64,000 nt of DNA. It comes from Izhakiella capsodis. GTDB lineage: Bacteria; Pseudomonadota; Gammaproteobacteria; Enterobacterales; Enterobacteriaceae. The stretch's first letter is position 1. The number at the start of each line of letters is the position of its first letter. The stretch spans positions 1 through 64,000 of the forward strand of contig NZ_FOVC01000002.1 in assembly GCF_900115045.1 (NCBI RefSeq), in the 5' to 3' direction. Both the position numbers and the translations under genes were made by a program. Shown in pieces: positions 48,076 to 58,377 of the stretch. The notes under the pieces were generated by a model. The model did not search any database. It had not been told where the DNA came from and was given only the letters and a program-made list of their open reading frames with translations.

Positions 48076-48151
<76 letters not shown>

Positions 48152-48182
48152 AAATCAGGTATGCAGTAACACTTGCTCAAAT

Positions 48183-48258
<76 letters not shown>

Positions 48259-48338
48259 GAATCTCCTCTTAATCTATGCGTTACGCGCTATCTCAGCCCA
48301 GAGTAATAGCTGCGCGCTTTTACGTCTTGTGAACAGAC

Positions 48339-48518
48339 TTATCCACAGCATCGCGCATGCTCTCTTAATGACATTAAGATGACAGGGTGTGTTATCTTTG
48401 TCTTAGTTTTTGATTTTAATGACGATTATAATATTTCAAATTGTTAATCTGAACACTTGTGTTTTTTTTAAGATTGAAACACAACGCTTTTTTTAATCTA
48501 TCCACAGCCTGTGGAAAA
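48339..48518. promoter_or_regulatory. datA: DnaA-box cluster, probable datA locus
   Basis: TTATCCACA at 48339-48347 is a perfect DnaA box. CTATCCACA at 48498-48506 and TTTTCCACA on the reverse strand (48510-48518) are close matches facing each other. AT-rich DNA between them contains a near match to the IHF consensus (about 48405-48419, reverse strand). In E. coli datA, where IHF and DnaA promote hydrolysis of DnaA-ATP, lies beside the same glyV-X-Y tRNA genes, so position and content agree. Confidence 0.65.
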
Positions 48519-48531
48519 GCGGTGGGCCTCT

Positions 48532-49673
48532 TCAGACATCCCGCATAAGCCCCTTTTCGATCGCTCTGACCAGACGTTGTTGCTGACTGTGTTGAACGTC
48601 GATACGATTCTCGCTGCGGCGTGTTATTTGCTGCTCAATGGCCCATAAAATATGTTCATCAAGTAGCGGGTTTTCTCCCAGGCGACTTTTCTGTACCAGC
48701 AGGTTGTTTTCATTCCAGGGCGCGTTTTCTAAAGCGACTGCGACATTGCGCAGCCAGCGTAAATGACCAATGCGGCGGATAGCTGAACCTTCAGTCACAG
48801 ATAAAAACGTCGCCTCATCCCAGCGGAAAAGCGCTGTCAGGGAGGGCGCGTGCAGTTTGTGGCGAGGAGAAAAGCCCGTTTCGTCGCCCAGCTGGCCGTA
48901 ACGATTCCATGGGCAGATAAGCTGGCAGTCGTCACAGCCATATATGCGGTTGCCAATAAGCGAGCGAAGTTCGACAGGTATGGCGCCCTCCAGCTCAATC
49001 GTCAGATAGGAGATACAGCGACGGGCGTCGACAGTATAGGGTTCAACGATAGCGCCCGTGGGGCAGATGGTCATACAGGCGACGCACCGCCCACAGTTTT
49101 CCCCGGCGGGTTGATCAACCGGTAGCGGTAAGTTGATTAATAGCTCACCAAGAAAAAACCATGAACCGGCTTCGCGATTGAGTATCAGACTGTGTTTCCC
49201 GGTCCAACCGAGTCCCGCTTTTACGGCCAGCGGGCGCTCCAGCACGGGGGCTGAGTCAACAAAAGGCCGGAAACACACTCTTGTTCACACCATTGTTGAA
49301 TTATTTCGCCTAATTTTTTCAGCCGATTACGTAATACTTTATGGTAATCGCGCCCCAGAGCATAACGGCTGACATAGCCAAGTTGGGGATTTTTCAGCAC
49401 GCGAGCAAAGGCGGCATTGGCAGGCAGATAGTTCATGCGTAAGCTTATCACGCGGAGTGTGCCCGGCAGCAGTTCCTGCGGACGCGCGCGCATCATGCCG
49501 TGGCGAGCCATCCAATTCATTTCGCCATGATATTGTTTGTCCAGCCATGCCTGCAAACGTGGCTCTTCTGGCGTAAGGTCGGTGTCACAGATACCTACTT
49601 GCTGGAAGCCAAGTTCCAGTCCCCAGCATTTAATTTGCCGGGCAAGCTGAGCAAGATCGAGAGGATGCGACAT
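48532..49673 (-). CDS. queG: Epoxyqueuosine reductase QueG, split by a one-base frameshift
   Basis: QueG performs the last step of queuosine synthesis in tRNA, using cobalamin and two 4Fe-4S clusters. The N-terminal part (MSHPLDLAQLARQIKCWGLE, from ATG 49673) runs to CEQECVSG, then leaves the family. The rest (FRPFVDSAPVLERPLAVKAG, with cluster motifs CGRCVACMTICPTGAI and CDDCQLICPW) is in the next frame. One extra T in the TTT run at 49271-49273 (minus strand) joins them into about 380 residues, the usual length. It is either inactivated or an error in the sequence. It is divergent from nnr, overlapping by two bases. Confidence 0.9.
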
Positions 49674-51195
49674 GACTGACCTGAATTACGAAGAAAAGCC
49701 GCGTAGTTTACCACATTCCCTGTGGCCTGCCGAGGCAATTGCCGGGCTGGAAAAAGAGGGCGCGGACGCATTGGGGCTGACACTGTACGAGTTAATGCTG
49801 CGGGCCGGTGAGGCGGCATTTAATCTGCTTCGTCAACGCTGGCCGCATGCCAGACATCTGTTAATCCTTTGTGGTCATGGTAATAACGGAGGTGATGGAT
49901 ACGTAGTCGCCGGACTGGCGCAATCGGCGGGGCTGACGGTCACGCTGATTGCCTGTGAGGGAAGTAAGCCGTTGCCGGAGGAGGCTGAGAAAGCAAAAGC
50001 CGCGTGGCTGGCTGCTGGTGGCATCATTCACGCTCCGGATGCTCCTTGGCCTGAGCAGATTGAGCTGATTGTGGATGCGCTACTCGGTACCGGCCTTAAT
50101 CGTCCGGCGCGTGAACCTTATGCCACGCTGATTGAACTGGCGAATCACCATCCTTCACCCGTATTTTCAATTGATATCCCCTCCGGGTTAGTGGCCGCTA
50201 ATGGTACTAACCCTGGTCCGGCAATAATCGCAGAGGCGACCCTGACGTTCATTGCCCTGAAACCCGGTTTATTGACGGGTAAAGCGCGCGATCACGTCGG
50301 ATTTTTGCATTACCATGCGTTGAGTCTTGACCAATGGCTTAATAGTCAGCACGCACCCTGGACACGCGTTGACGCGGGTTCCCTTAATAACTGGCTGGTA
50401 CCGAGACGTGCCAGCAGCCATAAAGGGGACAATGGTCGTCTGGTCATGATCGGGGGCGATCGCGGTACCGCTGGTGCTATACGTTTGGCCGCCGAAGCTG
50501 CCTTACGTTCCGGCGCTGGCTTGGTGCGAGTACTTACTCATATGGATAATATTGGCCCTCTGCTTACCGCACGTCCGGAGCTGATGGTTGATGAGTTAAA
50601 TGATAAGACGATGGATAGCGCGTTGGAATGGGGCGATGTGATCGTCATCGGTCCAGGGCTTGGCCAGGATAGTTGGGGAAAAAGTGCCTTAAAAAAGGCA
50701 GAAAAGTCCCATAAGCCAATGCTCTGGGATGCTGATGCGCTAAACCTACTGGCAATCAGGCCCGATAAACGTCAGAATCGAATCATTACGCCCCATCCCG
50801 GTGAGGCGGCACGATTGTTGAACGTAAAAACCATTGAAATTGAGAGTGACCGCTTACTCGCTGTACAACGTCTTGTAAAACTCTACGGTGGTGTGGTCGT
50901 GCTAAAAGGCGCTGGAACTATCGTCGCCAGTCAGCAGGGGCAATTGGCTATCGCTGACGTCGGCAATGCTGGGATGGCAAGCGGGGGGATGGGGGATGTA
51001 CTTTCCGGCATTATCGGGGCGCTCACAGGTCAGAAGCTATCTTTGTTTGATGCAGCCTGTGCGGGCTGCGTTGCGCATGGTGCCGCAGCCGATCGCATCG
51101 CAAGTTTGAGAGGAATGCGCGGGATGCTGGCTTCTGACCTTTTTTCACAGCTGTATCTGTACGTAAATCCAGAGATGTTGACTCCAGTAAAATGA
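49672..51195 (+). CDS. nnr: Bifunctional NAD(P)H-hydrate repair enzyme Nnr
   Basis: The N-terminal epimerase domain (residues about 1-210, with CGHGNNGGDGYVVAGLA and FSIDIPSGL) interconverts R- and S-NAD(P)HX. The C-terminal ADP-dependent dehydratase (DNGRLVMIGGDRGTAGAIRL, GNAGMASGGMGDVLSG) restores NAD(P)H. At 507 residues both halves are complete. It overlaps tsaE by four bases and starts a run of co-directed genes through at least amiB. Confidence 0.98.
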   Translation: MTDLNYEEKPRSLPHSLWPAEAIAGLEKEGADALGLTLYELMLRAGEAAFNLLRQRWPHARHLLILCGHGNNGGDGYVVAGLAQSAGLTVTLIACEGSKPLPEEAEKAKAAWLAAGGIIHAPDAPWPEQIELIVDALLGTGLNRPAREPYATLIELANHHPSPVFSIDIPSGLVAANGTNPGPAIIAEATLTFIALKPGLLTGKARDHVGFLHYHALSLDQWLNSQHAPWTRVDAGSLNNWLVPRRASSHKGDNGRLVMIGGDRGTAGAIRLAAEAALRSGAGLVRVLTHMDNIGPLLTARPELMVDELNDKTMDSALEWGDVIVIGPGLGQDSWGKSALKKAEKSHKPMLWDADALNLLAIRPDKRQNRIITPHPGEAARLLNVKTIEIESDRLLAVQRLVKLYGGVVVLKGAGTIVASQQGQLAIADVGNAGMASGGMGDVLSGIIGALTGQKLSLFDAACAGCVAHGAAADRIASLRGMRGMLASDLFSQLYLYVNPEMLTPVK

Positions 51196-51668
51196 AAAGT
51201 TTTCTATTTTCGCTGCCAGATGAGGCGGCCACCCTTAATTTAGGGGCATCACTTGCTCGTGCCTGCAATGGTGGCGCAGTGATCCATTTACTCGGTGAAC
51301 TGGGGGCCGGTAAAACCACCTTTAGCCGCGGTTTTCTGCAGGCTCTGGGACATCAAGGCAATGTTAAAAGCCCGACCTATACTCTGGTTGAACCTTATAC
51401 GCTGGGTGAGCGTAGGATTTATCATTTCGATCTTTACCGTCTCGCCGATCCTGAAGAGTTAGAATTTATGGGAATACGAGACTATTTTACAACAAATACA
51501 CTTTGTCTTGTTGAATGGCCTCAGCAGGGCGCAGGTGTACTTCCTGAGCCGGATCTTGAACTCAATTTGATTTACCAGGATCAGGGACGTGAAGCATTAG
51601 TAAAAGCGCTGAGTGAAACAGGATATGAAGTCCTTAAGGAATTAGACGGGGAGAAAGGTTGCCGATAA
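51192..51668 (+). CDS. tsaE: tRNA threonylcarbamoyladenosine biosynthesis ATPase TsaE
   Basis: The 158-residue ATPase works with TsaB and TsaD to make t6A37 in tRNAs that read ANN codons. The Walker A motif is GELGAGKTTFSRG, and SPTYTLVEPY plus HFDLYRL follow as in the family. Start overlaps nnr (ATGA) and the stop overlaps the amiB start (TAATG). Confidence 0.98.
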   Translation: MKSFLFSLPDEAATLNLGASLARACNGGAVIHLLGELGAGKTTFSRGFLQALGHQGNVKSPTYTLVEPYTLGERRIYHFDLYRLADPEELEFMGIRDYFTTNTLCLVEWPQQGAGVLPEPDLELNLIYQDQGREALVKALSETGYEVLKELDGEKGCR

Positions 51669-53347
51669 TGCATCATATAAAAACGGGTCTGATTGCACTT
51701 ATTTTATTATTTACTTTTCAGGCCACGGCGGCCAATCTTTCCGATATTAATGTTTCTAATGGCAGTAGCCAGGCTACGGTAACGCTGAGTTTTACCGGGC
51801 AACCGGTGTATGCTTTTTTTACGTTGCACAATCCGGAACGTGTCGTGCTGGACATCCGCAAAAGCGGTGTGATAGAAGGTCTCCCGCTCAATTTCAGTGG
51901 TAAAAATCTGGTGAAGGTTATTCGCACCAGCACAGCGAAAGATAACCAAAGTATTCGTTTGGTCCTTGAGCTGACGCAGGCGGGTCGAGCACGTGCCGTG
52001 ACGCAAAAAGCTGGCAGCGGGTATCGGGTCGTGTTTACGATTCAGAAAAATCAGACGACGACCATTGCGCGCAGCACGCCATCTTCGTCGCCGAAGTTGA
52101 CGGCGACAGCGCCACAGAAAACTATTTTCAGGCATAATCCTGTCACGGCTGCTGCCAGCGATAATATCCGCGTCTCTTCGGTAACTAACAGTGCCGGGGG
52201 GGCTAACGAACGTGTCGTGGTCGCCATCGATGCCGGGCATGGCGGCCAGGACCCTGGAGCGATTGGCGGTGGTGGCCTGAAAGAGAAAAACGTGACGATT
52301 GCCATTGCGCGTAAGCTCAGGGTTTTACTGAATAACGATTCGATGTTTAAAGGCGTGATGACTCGTGACGGCGATTATTTCATCTCGGTGATGGGTCGCT
52401 CTGATGTGGCGCGCAAACAAAATGCTAACCTGCTGGTTTCAATCCATGCTGATGCCGCGCCAAATCGTATGGCTTCCGGCGCATCAGTATGGGTGCTTTC
52501 CAATCGCCGGGCCAATAGTGAAATGGCAAGCTGGCTGGAGCAACATGAGAAGCAGTCTGAATTGCTGGGTGGAGCGGGCGATCTATTGGCAAACAGCCAG
52601 GCTGATCCTTATCTTAGCCAGGCGGTACTCGATCTACAGTTTGGCCACTCTCAGCGCGTCGGTTATGACGTAGCGGTTGAGGTGCTGGCACAGCTGCAGC
52701 GTATTGGTGTGCTGCATAAGCGTCGGCCTGAGCATGCCAGCCTTGGCGTACTTCGCTCCCCGGATATTCCTTCGCTGTTGGTGGAAACCGGCTTTATCAG
52801 TAATCCGGCCGGTGAGCGTCTGCTGGGTTCCAGCGCTTATCAACAAAAGATAGCTAATGCGATTTATCATGGCCTGCGCAATTACTTTTTGACTCATCCG
52901 GTGCAATTTGTCCCAAAGCAGGAAAACCGTCCGCTGCAAAGCGCAGCGACGGTTAACCTTCCGGCCAGCAGCGTCGACACATCTTTGCGATATATCGGGC
53001 AAACCAGCCGTCACATCGTTAAACGTGGCGAGACATTGTCGGGTATTGCTGCACGCTATAACGTCAGTGTGTCGACGCTGTACGATCTCAATAAACTGAA
53101 AAAGCAGAGTGTATGGGTTGGGCAACGGCTTAAGGTGCCAGCCAGCGCGTCGCCGCGTTCATCGGCCAGCATTGAGCCACCCGGTGCCGCCGTTAAGCGT
53201 GTGCAGCGTCATAGAGTGGTAAGCGGAGACTCACTTTCTGCGATCGCCGCTCATTACGGGGTGAGTTCAAAAGCTATCATGCAGGCGAATAATATGAAGT
53301 CGTCAAACGTGATGCTTGGGCAGACGCTAAAAATTCCCGCTTCCTGA
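51668..53347 (+). CDS. amiB: N-acetylmuramoyl-L-alanine amidase AmiB
   Basis: AmiB cleaves peptidoglycan at the septum for daughter-cell separation, activated by EnvC. ATG 51668 gives 559 residues with a signal peptide (LIALILLFTFQATA), an AMIN domain (about 25-125), the zinc amidase_3 domain (VVAIDAGHGGQDPG to LLVETGFISNPAGE) and two C-terminal LysM repeats (HIVKRGETLSGIAARY and HRVVSGDSLSAIAAHY). E. coli AmiB is shorter and has no second LysM. An autoinhibitory helix is expected between the zinc ligands. Confidence 0.97.
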   Translation: MHHIKTGLIALILLFTFQATAANLSDINVSNGSSQATVTLSFTGQPVYAFFTLHNPERVVLDIRKSGVIEGLPLNFSGKNLVKVIRTSTAKDNQSIRLVLELTQAGRARAVTQKAGSGYRVVFTIQKNQTTTIARSTPSSSPKLTATAPQKTIFRHNPVTAAASDNIRVSSVTNSAGGANERVVVAIDAGHGGQDPGAIGGGGLKEKNVTIAIARKLRVLLNNDSMFKGVMTRDGDYFISVMGRSDVARKQNANLLVSIHADAAPNRMASGASVWVLSNRRANSEMASWLEQHEKQSELLGGAGDLLANSQADPYLSQAVLDLQFGHSQRVGYDVAVEVLAQLQRIGVLHKRRPEHASLGVLRSPDIPSLLVETGFISNPAGERLLGSSAYQQKIANAIYHGLRNYFLTHPVQFVPKQENRPLQSAATVNLPASSVDTSLRYIGQTSRHIVKRGETLSGIAARYNVSVSTLYDLNKLKKQSVWVGQRLKVPASASPRSSASIEPPGAAVKRVQRHRVVSGDSLSAIAAHYGVSSKAIMQANNMKSSNVMLGQTLKIPAS

Positions 53348-53516
53348 TAGCGCAATAGCGATCTAAGATCGCCCCGTCGGTTCATGAAAATGCGTTCGGG
53401 CAAGCGGTGCTGACTGCAGACTACTCCCGATAATATCGCCAGACTTATGACGCGGCAGCATTACGTTTACAACTGTTTTTCTGTTTTTCTGTTTTTCAGG
53501 CTTTCAAGGAACACCT

Positions 53517-55379
53517 ATGCCAATTCAGGTTTTACCGCCGCAGCTCGCTAATCAGATTGCCGCCGGGGAAGTGGTAGAACGTCCCGCATCGGTGGTAAAA
53601 GAACTGGTCGAAAACAGCCTGGATGCTGGCGCTACCCGGATTGATATCGATATTGAAAAGGGAGGGGCTAAGCTCATTCGCATTCGGGATAATGGCAGTG
53701 GTATCGACAAAGAAGAATTGACTATGGCGCTGGCACGCCATGCAACCAGTAAAATTAGCTCCCTTGATGATCTCGAAGCCATCGTCAGTCTGGGCTTTCG
53801 GGGAGAGGCGCTGGCCAGTATCAGTTCAGTTTCCCGCCTGACGTTGACTTCCCGCACGCAGGATCAACGCGAAGCCTGGTCTGCCTATGCTGAAGGTCGG
53901 GAAATGGTGGTTACGGTTAAGCCAGCAGCGCATCCGGCAGGTACGACCTTAGAAGTGTTGGATTTGTTCTTCAATACGCCCGCAAGGCGTAAGTTTATGC
54001 GTACCGAAAAAACTGAGTTTGCTCATATCGATGAGGTGGTACGACGTATCGCACTTGCGCGCTTTGATGTCGCAATCTCGCTGACTCATAATGGCAAGCT
54101 TGTACGTCAATATCGCGCTGTCACCGATCCCAATCAGCATGAGCGGCGATTGAGGGCTATATGCGGCTCGCCTTTCCTTAGCCGTGCGCTAACGGTTGAG
54201 TGGCAGCATTGTGATCTCAATCTGCGCGGCTGGGTTGCCGATCCTGCTGGTGCGCGAGCGGTAACCGAATTGCAATATTGCTACGTAAACGGCCGCATGA
54301 TGCGCGATCGCTTGATTAACCATGCCATCCGCCAGGCCTATCAGGATAAGCTCGGCGCTGATCATCAGCCTGCCTATGTGCTTTATCTGGAGATAGATCC
54401 TCACCAGGTGGACGTCAATGTTCATCCCGCCAAGCATGAGGTGCGTTTTCATCAGTCGCGGCTGGTGCATGATTTCATCTATCAGGGCGTAGTGAGCGTT
54501 ATTCACGAAAGTGCCAGCCCGACGCTGCCGGTACAGGAGCAGGATGATGTTGGCGTGTTGCTGAATACCCGTTGGCAGCCAACTAACCGGGCGTCGGCTG
54601 GCGGTAATCATTTTGCAACACCTGTCGCACCATCACTTGATGCCGGTGCGGTGACAGGCCGCCAGTCATGCTGGACGCTCCAGCAGGATGGCTATCACAA
54701 GCGAGAAGGGGCGGTTTACCAAGAACTACTGCAGGCAGCGCCGTCATCTGTGCGTGAGCCATTGCGTTCACCGACGATGCGCGCCGAGCGCGAACCTGAG
54801 GCAGACGCTCCGTTGCAGGGGCATAACCAAAGTTTTGGTCGGTTGCTCACCGTCCTCTCCGGTTCATGGGCGTTGCTGGAGCATAACGATGGGCTGCGTC
54901 TGATGAGCCTCGCCGCTGCCAGTCGCTGGCTGAAGGAGAAGCAGCTCGATCCAGCGAATGGGGCGCTTAAAGCGCAACCGCTGCTGATTCCGGTGCGTTT
55001 GAAGCTCGATAAAGCGGAGCGAAATATTGTTGAGCAGAATTCGGCGCTGTTACAAAATTTCGGTCTGGACCTGATGAATGATGGGCACCATGTGACTCTG
55101 CGCGGCGTGCCTTTACCTTTACGTAACCAAAACTTACAAATCTTGATTCCCGACCTGCTAGGCTATCTTGCCAATCGGCCAGAGGTTAAGACGGATCAGA
55201 CAGCGCGGTGGCTTGCATGCCATACGGCAAATGAATCACAGGAATGGAACCATTCGCAGGTGATTACGCTGCTGACGGAAGTTGAAAGGATCTGTCCGCA
55301 GCTGGTGAAGTCACCGCCCGCTGGATTAATACAACCGATCGATATTGAAACGGCGATTAACGCTCTGAAGTATGACTGA
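53517..55379 (+). CDS. mutL: DNA mismatch repair protein MutL
   Basis: The 620-residue protein links MutS to MutH and UvrD. The GHKL ATPase motifs are ENSLDAGATRIDIDI, DNGSGI and GFRGEALASI; the C-terminal dimerisation domain ends DIETAINALKYD. It lacks the endonuclease motif found in MutH-less bacteria, as expected. It overlaps miaA by eight bases. The 53348-53516 gap to amiB holds no gene. Confidence 0.98.
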   Translation: MPIQVLPPQLANQIAAGEVVERPASVVKELVENSLDAGATRIDIDIEKGGAKLIRIRDNGSGIDKEELTMALARHATSKISSLDDLEAIVSLGFRGEALASISSVSRLTLTSRTQDQREAWSAYAEGREMVVTVKPAAHPAGTTLEVLDLFFNTPARRKFMRTEKTEFAHIDEVVRRIALARFDVAISLTHNGKLVRQYRAVTDPNQHERRLRAICGSPFLSRALTVEWQHCDLNLRGWVADPAGARAVTELQYCYVNGRMMRDRLINHAIRQAYQDKLGADHQPAYVLYLEIDPHQVDVNVHPAKHEVRFHQSRLVHDFIYQGVVSVIHESASPTLPVQEQDDVGVLLNTRWQPTNRASAGGNHFATPVAPSLDAGAVTGRQSCWTLQQDGYHKREGAVYQELLQAAPSSVREPLRSPTMRAEREPEADAPLQGHNQSFGRLLTVLSGSWALLEHNDGLRLMSLAAASRWLKEKQLDPANGALKAQPLLIPVRLKLDKAERNIVEQNSALLQNFGLDLMNDGHHVTLRGVPLPLRNQNLQILIPDLLGYLANRPEVKTDQTARWLACHTANESQEWNHSQVITLLTEVERICPQLVKSPPAGLIQPIDIETAINALKYD

Positions 55380-56319
55380 AAAAACCCTGGCTGGCCGACC
55401 AAAGGCTATATTTTTGATGGGGCCAACGGCTTCTGGTAAAACGGCGTTGGCCATCAGGCTGCGCCAACACCTTCCGGTTGAATTAATTAGCGTTGACTCT
55501 GCGCTAATTTATCGGGATATGGACATTGGCACTGCCAAGCCCCCAGCGGAAGAGTTAGCTCTGGCTCCCCATCGCTTGTTGGATATTCGTGACCCGGCTC
55601 AGGCCTATTCAGCGGCAGAGTTTCGCCGTGACGCGCTGAGTGCGATGAGCGAAATTACTCAGCAGGGACGTATACCACTGCTCGTTGGCGGCACAATGCT
55701 TTATTATAAAGCATTGCTGGAAGGATTATCGCCGTTGCCCCCGGCCAATCCTGAAGTACGCCAAAAAATTGAACATACGGCAGACGAAAAAGGGTGGGAC
55801 TATCTGCATCGTCAATTACTGGCAGTGGATCCTGTGGCGGGCAATCGTATTCATCCGAATGATCCTCAGAGACTCTCGCGAGCACTGGAAGTTTTTTTTA
55901 TTTCGGGTAAAACTCTAACCGAACTGATAAAAACATCCGGAGAAGCGCTGCCCTATGATGTGACGCAGTTTGCGATCGCGCCGGCAAATCGTGAATTGTT
56001 ACATCAACGCATTGCACAGCGCTTCCAGCAGATGTTAGCGTCAGGATTTGAGGCTGAGGTCCGGGCTCTTTTTGCCAGAAGAGATTTACATAAGGACATG
56101 CCTTCCATTCGTTGTGTTGGTTATCGTCAGATGTGGTCATATCTGCAAGGCGAGACTGACTATGATGATATGGTTTATCGGGGAATTTGCGCAACCCGCC
56201 AACTTGCCAAGCGACAGATGACCTGGCTGCGTGGTTGGGATGGGGTTCATTGGTTGGATAGCGATCGACCCGAGGCTGCACTTGAGCAGGTACTTCAGGT
56301 TCTTAGTGCGAAGCACTGA
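55372..56319 (+). CDS. miaA: tRNA dimethylallyltransferase MiaA
   Basis: MiaA adds an isopentenyl group to A37 of tRNAs reading UNN codons. The P-loop GPTASGKTALAI, the SVDSALIYRDMDIGTAKP segment and PSIRCVGYRQMWSYL are intact in 315 residues. It is translationally coupled to mutL, and hfq follows after 105 bases. Promoters for hfq are expected inside and after miaA. Confidence 0.98.
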   Translation: MTEKTLAGRPKAIFLMGPTASGKTALAIRLRQHLPVELISVDSALIYRDMDIGTAKPPAEELALAPHRLLDIRDPAQAYSAAEFRRDALSAMSEITQQGRIPLLVGGTMLYYKALLEGLSPLPPANPEVRQKIEHTADEKGWDYLHRQLLAVDPVAGNRIHPNDPQRLSRALEVFFISGKTLTELIKTSGEALPYDVTQFAIAPANRELLHQRIAQRFQQMLASGFEAEVRALFARRDLHKDMPSIRCVGYRQMWSYLQGETDYDDMVYRGICATRQLAKRQMTWLRGWDGVHWLDSDRPEAALEQVLQVLSAKH

Positions 56320-56424
56320 TGATTGTGTAAAATTAGTAGGCTAGTTTGCGCAAATTTTTTACGTAGTATTTAGAGCTTTCGAGTTTCAAAGTTATAAACA
56401 ACAAGCACATAAGGAAAATATAGA

Positions 56425-56739
56425 ATGGCTAAGGGGCAATCATTACAAGACCCGTTTTTGAACGCATTGCGTCGCGAACGTGTTCCGGTTTCTATTTATT
56501 TGGTCAATGGTATCAAACTGCAAGGTCAGATTGAGTCATTTGATCAGTTTGTAATTTTGTTAAAAAACACAGTCAGTCAGATGGTTTATAAGCATGCTAT
56601 ATCTACCGTGGTTCCGTCCCGCCCGGTTTCCCACCACAGCAATAATGTAGGTGGTGGTAGCAATACCTATCATCATGGTAGTAATAATCAACAGGCTGGG
56701 GCTGCACAGCCACAGCAGGATGGCGATGACACTGAATAA
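56425..56739 (+). CDS. hfq: RNA chaperone Hfq
   Basis: The 104-residue protein has the Sm1 motif (VPVSIYLVNGIKLQGQIESF) and Sm2 motif (YKHAISTVVPSRPV) that form the hexameric RNA-binding ring. The C-terminal tail is disordered and rich in Asn, His, Gly and Gln. It matches small RNAs to mRNAs. A 290-base gap precedes hflX. Confidence 0.99.
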   Translation: MAKGQSLQDPFLNALRRERVPVSIYLVNGIKLQGQIESFDQFVILLKNTVSQMVYKHAISTVVPSRPVSHHSNNVGGGSNTYHHGSNNQQAGAAQPQQDGDDTE

Positions 56740-57028
56740 TCGCGGGTAAATTATTCAGCTATCCGTCAATTTACAGCGAAGTAATACCTTGCATCTCTCT
56801 TGAGATACACACTGGTGTGCAGTGCTGTAATTAAATATTCAGGATGCGACGGGGGACATCAGACGTTGAGTTCCCCATTTGGCCAAAGTTTTTTGGCTTT
56901 GCTTTTATTTAGCGCAAGCCAGTGGCGACTGTTTGTATTAAACACCTTTTGTTCATAAGGCGTTCCAAATCTGAGTTGATGCAGTATGGTCAATGGGTCG
57001 CGACGTTATGTTTTAGAGAGGTTTTAGT
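56740..57028. other. hfq-hflX spacer
   Basis: No gene or clear terminator is seen. The longer-than-usual spacer may contain an internal promoter for hflX; AGAGAGG at 57014-57020 is the hflX ribosome binding site. Confidence 0.5.
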
Positions 57029-58312
57029 TTGTTCGACCGTTATGATGCCGGTGAGCAGGCCGTACTGGTACACATCTTTTTCTCGCAAGATAAGGATATG
57101 GAAGATCTGCAGGAGTTTGAAACCCTGGCTTCTTCTGCGGGAGTTGAAGCACTGCAGGTTGTAACAGGCAGTCGCAAAGCACCACATCCCAAATATTTTG
57201 TTGGCGAAGGTAAAGCCGAAGAGATTGCTGACGCGGTGAAAGCAACGGGCGCCAGCGTCGTGCTATTCAATCATGCACTTACGCCTGGCCAGGAGCGCAA
57301 TCTGGAACGGTTGTGTGAATGTCGGGTTATTGATCGTACCGGTTTGATACTGGATATTTTTGCGCAACGAGCCCGAACCCACGAGGGGAAATTGCAGGTT
57401 GAGCTGGCGCAACTACGCCACCTTGCCACCCGTCTGGTGCGCGGCTGGACTCACCTTGAGCGTCAGAAAGGGGGGATTGGCCTGCGTGGGCCAGGGGAAA
57501 CACAGTTGGAAACCGACCGTCGTCTGCTGCGTAACCGCATCAGCCAGATTATGTCGCGTCTGGAACGCGTTGAGAAGCAGCGTGAGCAGGGGCGCCAGTC
57601 TCGTAATAAAGCGGATATCGCGACGGTTTCTTTGGTTGGTTATACCAACGCAGGAAAATCCACGCTGTTTAATCTTATTACCCAGGCTGACGTTTATGCG
57701 GCTAACCAGCTATTCGCCACACTTGACCCGACGCTGAGACGCATTGACGTTACCGATGTAGGCGAGGTTGTGCTGGCAGATACGGTTGGTTTCATACGCC
57801 ATCTACCCCATGATCTGATTGCCGCGTTCAAAGCTACATTGCAGGAAACGCGTCAGGCAGCGCTGCTATTGCATGTTATCGATGCGGCGGATGTGCGAGT
57901 AGATGAAAATATTAACGCAGTCGATATCGTTCTGGATGAAATCGAAGCCAGAGAAATTCCAACGCTGCTGGTTATGAATAAGATCGATATGCTCGATGAT
58001 TTCGTTCCGCGTATCGATCGCGATGTTGAAAATCGCCCGGTCAGAGTGTGGCTCTCGGCGCAGTCTGGACAAGGTGTGCATCTGCTTTTTCAAGCGCTTA
58101 CCGAACGGCTGTCCAGTGAAATAGCACAGTTTGATTTACGTTTACCGCCTAATGAAGGGCGGTTACGCAGTCGCTTTTATCAGCTTCAAGCTATTGAAAA
58201 AGAATGGAATGAAGAGGATGGGAGCATTGGCATGCAGGTTAGAATGCCTGCCGTGGATTGGCGTCGGCTGTGTAAGCAGGTGCCTTCTTTGGTGAATTAT
58301 ATTATTAGTTGA
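57029..58312 (+). CDS. hflX: Ribosome-rescue GTPase HflX
   Basis: The start is TTG 57029, eight bases after AGAGAGG, giving MFDRYDAGEQAVLV as in E. coli; no closer ATG fits. The 427-residue protein has the N-terminal HflX domain (GSRKAPHPKYFVGEGKAEEI), the linker helix region and the GTPase motifs VGYTNAGKSTLFN, DTVGFIRHLP and NKID. It splits stalled 70S ribosomes under heat stress. Confidence 0.97.
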   Translation: MFDRYDAGEQAVLVHIFFSQDKDMEDLQEFETLASSAGVEALQVVTGSRKAPHPKYFVGEGKAEEIADAVKATGASVVLFNHALTPGQERNLERLCECRVIDRTGLILDIFAQRARTHEGKLQVELAQLRHLATRLVRGWTHLERQKGGIGLRGPGETQLETDRRLLRNRISQIMSRLERVEKQREQGRQSRNKADIATVSLVGYTNAGKSTLFNLITQADVYAANQLFATLDPTLRRIDVTDVGEVVLADTVGFIRHLPHDLIAAFKATLQETRQAALLLHVIDAADVRVDENINAVDIVLDEIEAREIPTLLVMNKIDMLDDFVPRIDRDVENRPVRVWLSAQSGQGVHLLFQALTERLSSEIAQFDLRLPPNEGRLRSRFYQLQAIEKEWNEEDGSIGMQVRMPAVDWRRLCKQVPSLVNYIIS

Positions 58313-58377
58313 CTTTGCCTGAATGTGTATTCCGACCTCTGGAATACCACCGCACACACACATAATGGAGTAAAAAC

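Noticed and set aside
53532..54611. Minus-strand frames opposite mutL
   Set aside because: They are shadows of the mutL coding sequence.
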